A stretch of 16,833 bases of DNA, from NCBI GenBank assembly GCA_900548405.1, contig UNSJ01000041.1:1-16833 (forward strand), in the 5' to 3' direction. Positions 14,327-16,833 of this stretch are shown piece after piece. The notes beneath the pieces were generated by a model, which made no database searches, was not told the origin of the DNA, and worked only from the letters and a program-made list of their open reading frames with translations. This DNA comes from Candidatus Gastranaerophilales bacterium (GTDB lineage: Bacteria > Cyanobacteriota > Vampirovibrionia > Gastranaerophilales > Gastranaerophilaceae). Position 1 is the first letter of the stretch, and each line of letters opens with the position of its first letter. The position numbers were made by a program, and so were the translations under genes.

Positions 14327-15468
14327 ACAAGTGTATCAAATGTGGTCGTGAGTTTGAAACAAAAAACCCCAAGAGAGTTATTTGTCCGGATTGTTTGTAT
14401 CCTGATAAGAAAATGATAGTATCTCCTTCTCCAGAAGGTGAAACTCCTAAAGCTGAAACACCGTCACCGTCAGAAGAACCTTTAAAAGGTTATAGTGCAG
14501 GGGGAACTGAAGAAACTCCTCGTTATTACAGCGCAGGCGGAAATCAGGATCAGCAGCGTCCTTATAACAGACCGCAGCGTCCTTATAATAATCAAGGCGG
14601 TTACAACCGTGATAACAGACAGGGTGGTTATAACAGAAACTATAACAATCAAGGCGGCGGATACAACCGCGATAACAGACAAGGCGGATATAACAGAAAT
14701 TATAACAACCAGGGTGGAGGATATAATCGCGACAATAGACAACAAGGCGGTTATAACAGACCACAGCAAGGCGGATATCAAAATCGTCCTCAACAGGGCG
14801 GATACAATAGAGGCGGAGGTTTCCAAAACAGAAGACCTCAAGGCGGTAACTTTAACCGTCAGGGCGGCTTCCAGAATAGAAGACCGCAAATGGGCAACAG
14901 AAACAGAGCTCCTAAGCAGCTTCTTGTAAGTAAAGAACAATTAGAACAAATTGAATTGCTTTACAAATTGATGTTGCCGCTTCCAAACCCTGACTGTCAC
15001 GAAGTTATTGGTGAAAAAATCGGTTTGGAACCAAGAAAAGTATTTTTCGGTATTAATCTTGTAAGACAGAAAATGATGCTTCCTAAGCTTCCTTTCCCGA
15101 AAAGAAAACTTGCTATATCTCCTGATCAATTATTTGCGATAAAAAATCTTTATGAACCTTTATTACCGCTTCCTCCAATAGGATGCCACAAAATTATTGC
15201 AGCTCAATTGAAAATGGATGAATGGAGAGTTCACGTAGGTATCGGATTGATTCGTTCACAAATGGGTATGGAACGCTGGAATCAGGATAGACCTGATTTA
15301 CCTGAAGAATTTAAAAAACAAAAAGCAGAAGAAGCTGCCGCTAAAGCTAAAGAAGCTTCTAAAGAAACTCCTGCGGCTAAAGAACAGGAACCTGAAGCTC
15401 CGGCTGAAGAAGTTAAACCAAAAAGAGGCAGAAAGCCAAAGAAGGTTGAAGAAGCTCCGGAAGCATAA
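14317..15468 (+). CDS. Zinc-ribbon protein with RGG-like Gly/Asn/Arg/Tyr repeats and a duplicated unknown domain
   Basis: I do not recognise a named family for this 383-residue protein. Four parts are visible. Residues 1-30 form a zinc ribbon, CIKCG (C6, C9) and CPDC (C23, C26). Residues about 58-200 are low-complexity, rich in Gly, Asn, Arg, Tyr and Gln, with three near-identical 19-21-residue units (91-150) built of YNRDNR and QGGYNRNY blocks. Residues 202-252 and 265-316 are two copies of one domain sharing QL..I..LY..(M/L)LPLP...CH..I and GI.L(V/I)R.(K/Q)M. The tail alternates acidic and basic residues and ends with an AT-hook-like PKRGRKPKK (368-376). Such composition is typical of RNA-binding, condensate-forming proteins, but this is inference. 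rimM starts 2 bases after the stop and trmD overlaps rimM, so a role in rRNA/tRNA maturation or mRNA handling is plausible. Likely cytoplasmic, since there is no signal peptide. Confidence 0.85.
   Translation: MYVNKCIKCGREFETKNPKRVICPDCLYPDKKMIVSPSPEGETPKAETPSPSEEPLKGYSAGGTEETPRYYSAGGNQDQQRPYNRPQRPYNNQGGYNRDNRQGGYNRNYNNQGGGYNRDNRQGGYNRNYNNQGGGYNRDNRQQGGYNRPQQGGYQNRPQQGGYNRGGGFQNRRPQGGNFNRQGGFQNRRPQMGNRNRAPKQLLVSKEQLEQIELLYKLMLPLPNPDCHEVIGEKIGLEPRKVFFGINLVRQKMMLPKLPFPKRKLAISPDQLFAIKNLYEPLLPLPPIGCHKIIAAQLKMDEWRVHVGIGLIRSQMGMERWNQDRPDLPEEFKKQKAEEAAAKAKEASKETPAAKEQEPEAPAEEVKPKRGRKPKKVEEAPEA
14587..14766 (+). repeat. Tandem coding repeat, three units of about 57-63 bases
   Basis: Three tandem units encode NNQGG(G)YNRDNR(Q)QGGYNR followed by NY or PQ. 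The units differ at many synonymous third positions (GGT/GGC/GGA, CGT/CGC), so the peptide seems conserved more strictly than the DNA. Confidence 0.8.
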
Positions 15469-15470
15469 CG

Positions 15471-15983
15471 ATGACAAAATTTGTTTCTGTTGGTAAAATT
15501 TTAAATTTTCATGGAATTCAAGGCGAAGCCAGAGTTGGTTTTTCTAAAAATCAACAGGATTTCTTTTGCTCTTTAAAGGAAGTTTTTGTTAAAGATAACA
15601 ATGACTATAAGCTTTTAAAAATTAAAAGTATTCGTTTGCATAAAAACTTTGCTCTCGTTAAGTTTGAAGGAATTAATTCAATAAATGAACTTATGGAGTA
15701 CAAAGGTTCTTTTCTATATGTGGATGAAGAGACAATTCGCGAAGCTCTGGAAGAAGATGAGTTTTTAATTGACGAGCTTGTAGGGTTGGAAATTTTTGAT
15801 CAAAACGGTGCTAAAAAGGGCTTTGTTGTTGGTGTTTCAAATAACGGTGCAAACGATTTGCTTTCTGTTAAAACTAATTCAAAACAGATTGTACTTGTTC
15901 CGTTTGTAAAAGCTATCGTAACCGATGTTAGTATTAAAGATAGAAAAATTATAATCAACAACATTGAGGGTTTGCTGGAATGA
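15471..15983 (+). CDS. rimM: Ribosome maturation factor RimM
   Basis: RimM binds S19 and helps mature the head of the 30S subunit. The 170 residues contain the N-terminal RimM barrel (VGKILNFHGIQGEARV, 7-22) and a C-terminal PRC-barrel (about 97-168, LIDELVGLEIFD through VLVPFVKAIV). The ATG lies 2 bases after the preceding stop, and the GGAAG inside the end of that gene is a weak ribosome-binding site, which points to translational coupling. The trmD start overlaps the rimM stop (ATGA), the classical rimM-trmD arrangement. The usual upstream rpsP and khpA genes are absent here, and the zinc-ribbon gene occupies that place. Confidence 0.95.
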   Translation: MTKFVSVGKILNFHGIQGEARVGFSKNQQDFFCSLKEVFVKDNNDYKLLKIKSIRLHKNFALVKFEGINSINELMEYKGSFLYVDEETIREALEEDEFLIDELVGLEIFDQNGAKKGFVVGVSNNGANDLLSVKTNSKQIVLVPFVKAIVTDVSIKDRKIIINNIEGLLE

Positions 15984-16675
15984 TTTTTGATGTTTTGACA
16001 TTGTTTCCGGAAATGATTGAAAACCATTGCAAATACAGCATATTAAAACGCGCAGTTGAAAACAAAATTTTATCTGTTAATACAGTTAATCCTAGAGATT
16101 ATACTCTCGACAAACACAAAAAAGTTGATGATACCCCATACGGCGGGGGGGGAGGGATGGGGTTAATGGCGCAGCCTTATGTTGATGCTTACGAAAGTTT
16201 AGAAAAGTCTGAAAATTCAATTACTGTAATGCTTTCTCCTCAAGGAGAACCATTAAATGATACTATTGTTAATGAGCTTGCTACATTTGAACAGATTGTG
16301 ATGCTTTGCGGTCATTATGAGGGATTTGACGAACGTATAAGAGAAATTATAAAACCCAGAGAAATTTCTATCGGTGATTTTGTGTTGACTGGCGGTGAAC
16401 TTCCTGCCTTATGTCTTATAGATGCTGTAAGCCGTAAAATTGAAGGAACTCTCGGGAAAATCGAATCTGCTGATGAAGACAGTTTTTCTAACGGGCTTCT
16501 TGAATACCCGCATTATACCAAACCCAGAGAATACAGAGGTATAAGCGTTCCGGAAGTGCTTTTAAACGGAAATCATAAAGATATAAATGAATTTCGTTAT
16601 CAGGAAAGCTTGAAACGCACAAAGCTAAAACGTCCTGATTTATACCAAAGATATGTTGAAAAAATTCAAAAATAG
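15980..16675 (+). CDS. trmD: tRNA (guanine-37-N1)-methyltransferase TrmD
   Basis: TrmD methylates G37 next to the anticodon, preventing +1 frameshifting, and is normally essential. The 231 residues are a standard length. Motifs include DDTPYGGGGGMG (50-61), LSPQGEPLND (85-94), LCGHYEGFDERI (109-120), the knot segment SIGDFVLTGGELPAL (130-144) binding S-adenosylmethionine, and LLEYPHYTKPREYRG (173-187). The glycine-rich loop is encoded with a run of eight G (16145-16152), in frame. The ATG overlaps the rimM stop. A promoter for the next gene lies inside its last codons. No terminator is seen after it. Confidence 0.97.
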   Translation: MIFDVLTLFPEMIENHCKYSILKRAVENKILSVNTVNPRDYTLDKHKKVDDTPYGGGGGMGLMAQPYVDAYESLEKSENSITVMLSPQGEPLNDTIVNELATFEQIVMLCGHYEGFDERIREIIKPREISIGDFVLTGGELPALCLIDAVSRKIEGTLGKIESADEDSFSNGLLEYPHYTKPREYRGISVPEVLLNGNHKDINEFRYQESLKRTKLKRPDLYQRYVEKIQK

Positions 16676-16683
16676 TTTATAAT
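16656..16683 (+). promoter_or_regulatory. Promoter of the right-end prepilin-like gene
   Basis: TTGAAA (16656-16661) and a perfect TATAAT (16678-16683) are 16 bases apart, overlapping the 3' end of trmD. The boxes are identical to those of the promoter at 8191-8219. Confidence 0.65.
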
Positions 16684-16713
16684 GAAAATACGGTCAATAA
16701 ACGAAATGAGCAA

Positions 16714-16729
16714 CCAGCGTAGCCGCTGG
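16714..16729 (+). promoter_or_regulatory. Conserved leader hairpin, copy 2
   Basis: The same CCAGCG-TAGC-CGCTGG stem-loop as at 8246-8261. It is again followed by TTATGCATAA (16745-16754) and by a start region AAAGGAGCAATTTATGAGA nearly identical to that of copy 1. Confidence 0.65.
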
Positions 16730-16791
16730 ACCCGTGACCTTGTGTTATGCATAAATGTATAAGAGTATAAGATTATTGAAAGGAGCAATTT

Positions 16792-16833
16792 ATGAGAAGA
16801 TTTAATTATGTCGGGGGGGGGGCAAACTTTTAA
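16792..16833 (+). CDS. Start of another G10-tract prepilin-like gene (cut by window end)
   Basis: ATG 16792 follows AAAGGAG at 6 bases and begins MRRFNYV. It then enters ten G (16813-16822) and stops at TAA 16831-16833 after 13 residues ending GGGANF, with the window ending at that stop. The layout copies the gene at 8316: same promoter boxes, hairpin, palindrome, start context, tract length and post-tract sequence CA(A/G)ACTTTTAA. With 11 or 8 G the frame would continue as GGGGKLL and then beyond the edge, matching GGGGRLL of the first copy. The downstream pilin itself is not in the window, so its identity is inferred from the match. Confidence 0.6.
   Translation: MRRFNYVGGGANF

Noticed and set aside
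14587..14766. Tandem repeats as a CRISPR array
   Set aside because: Repeats are contiguous, in frame and protein-coding, with no unique spacers.
14447..14940. Long open frames on both strands overlapping the Gly/Asn/Arg/Tyr repeat region
   Set aside because: They are by-products of the repetitive coding sequence. Their translations are low-complexity and they have no start signals.
16145..16152. G8 run inside trmD as a fourth phase-variable tract
   Set aside because: It encodes the conserved Gly-rich loop in frame, in an essential gene, without the C-G10-CA context. It is a codon-choice run, though still a mutation hotspot.
8230..16794. The two similar prepilin leaders as ends of a mobile element or excision unit
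   Set aside because: Only short islands are identical, there are no inverted ends or transposase, and the interval holds core genes such as rlmN, rimM and trmD.

Overview
The window is low-GC bacterial chromosomal DNA. It most resembles the non-photosynthetic gut cyanobacterial relatives (Candidatus Melainabacteria/Vampirovibrionia, order Gastranaerophilales). This is inferred from several prepilin-like proteins sharing the GFTLAEVLITLG motif, the A+T-rich codon use, a membrane pyrophosphatase, a BadF/HgdC-type activase and the absence of photosynthesis genes. A Fusobacteria- or Elusimicrobia-like host cannot be excluded. I see no rRNA, tRNA, CRISPR array or transposase, and no stretch over 300 bases lacks a gene.

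Left part (1-5610): on the minus strand, an M20 peptidase (partial) lies downstream of mutS2. Divergently, a GltD/NfnB-type glutamate synthase small-subunit gene has its own promoter and a strong terminator. A secreted protein of unknown function follows. Middle (5726-10291): a long membrane ion-pumping pyrophosphatase (predicted K+-independent), a prepilin-like gene behind a G10 tract, and a lone 4Fe-4S acyl-CoA dehydratase activase. Right (10301-16833): a minus-strand membrane-anchored unknown protein, then a YkgJ-family protein with rlmN, then a second prepilin-like gene on the minus strand. After these come dtd and a putative tRNA/ribosome operon: a zinc-ribbon/RGG-like protein, rimM and trmD. 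The window ends a few bases into another prepilin-like gene.

The most unusual signal is a set of three prepilin-like genes, each with a run of exactly ten G (or C on the coding strand) between its start codon and its type IV prepilin cleavage motif. In all three, the ATG with the best ribosome-binding site is out of frame with the pilin by the same step: one more base (11), or two fewer (8), would join them. Two of the three share a leader made of a TTGAAA/TATAAT promoter, a perfect hairpin, a 10-bp palindrome and a conserved start region. This looks like a family of slipped-strand (phase-variable) surface-pilin genes, or genes read through polymerase or ribosome slippage.

The second novelty is the protein just before rimM. 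It combines an N-terminal CxxC zinc ribbon, a Gly/Asn/Arg/Tyr repeat region like eukaryotic RGG proteins, a duplicated ~50-residue domain I do not recognise, and a basic tail. Its position suggests a role in RNA or ribosome biology.
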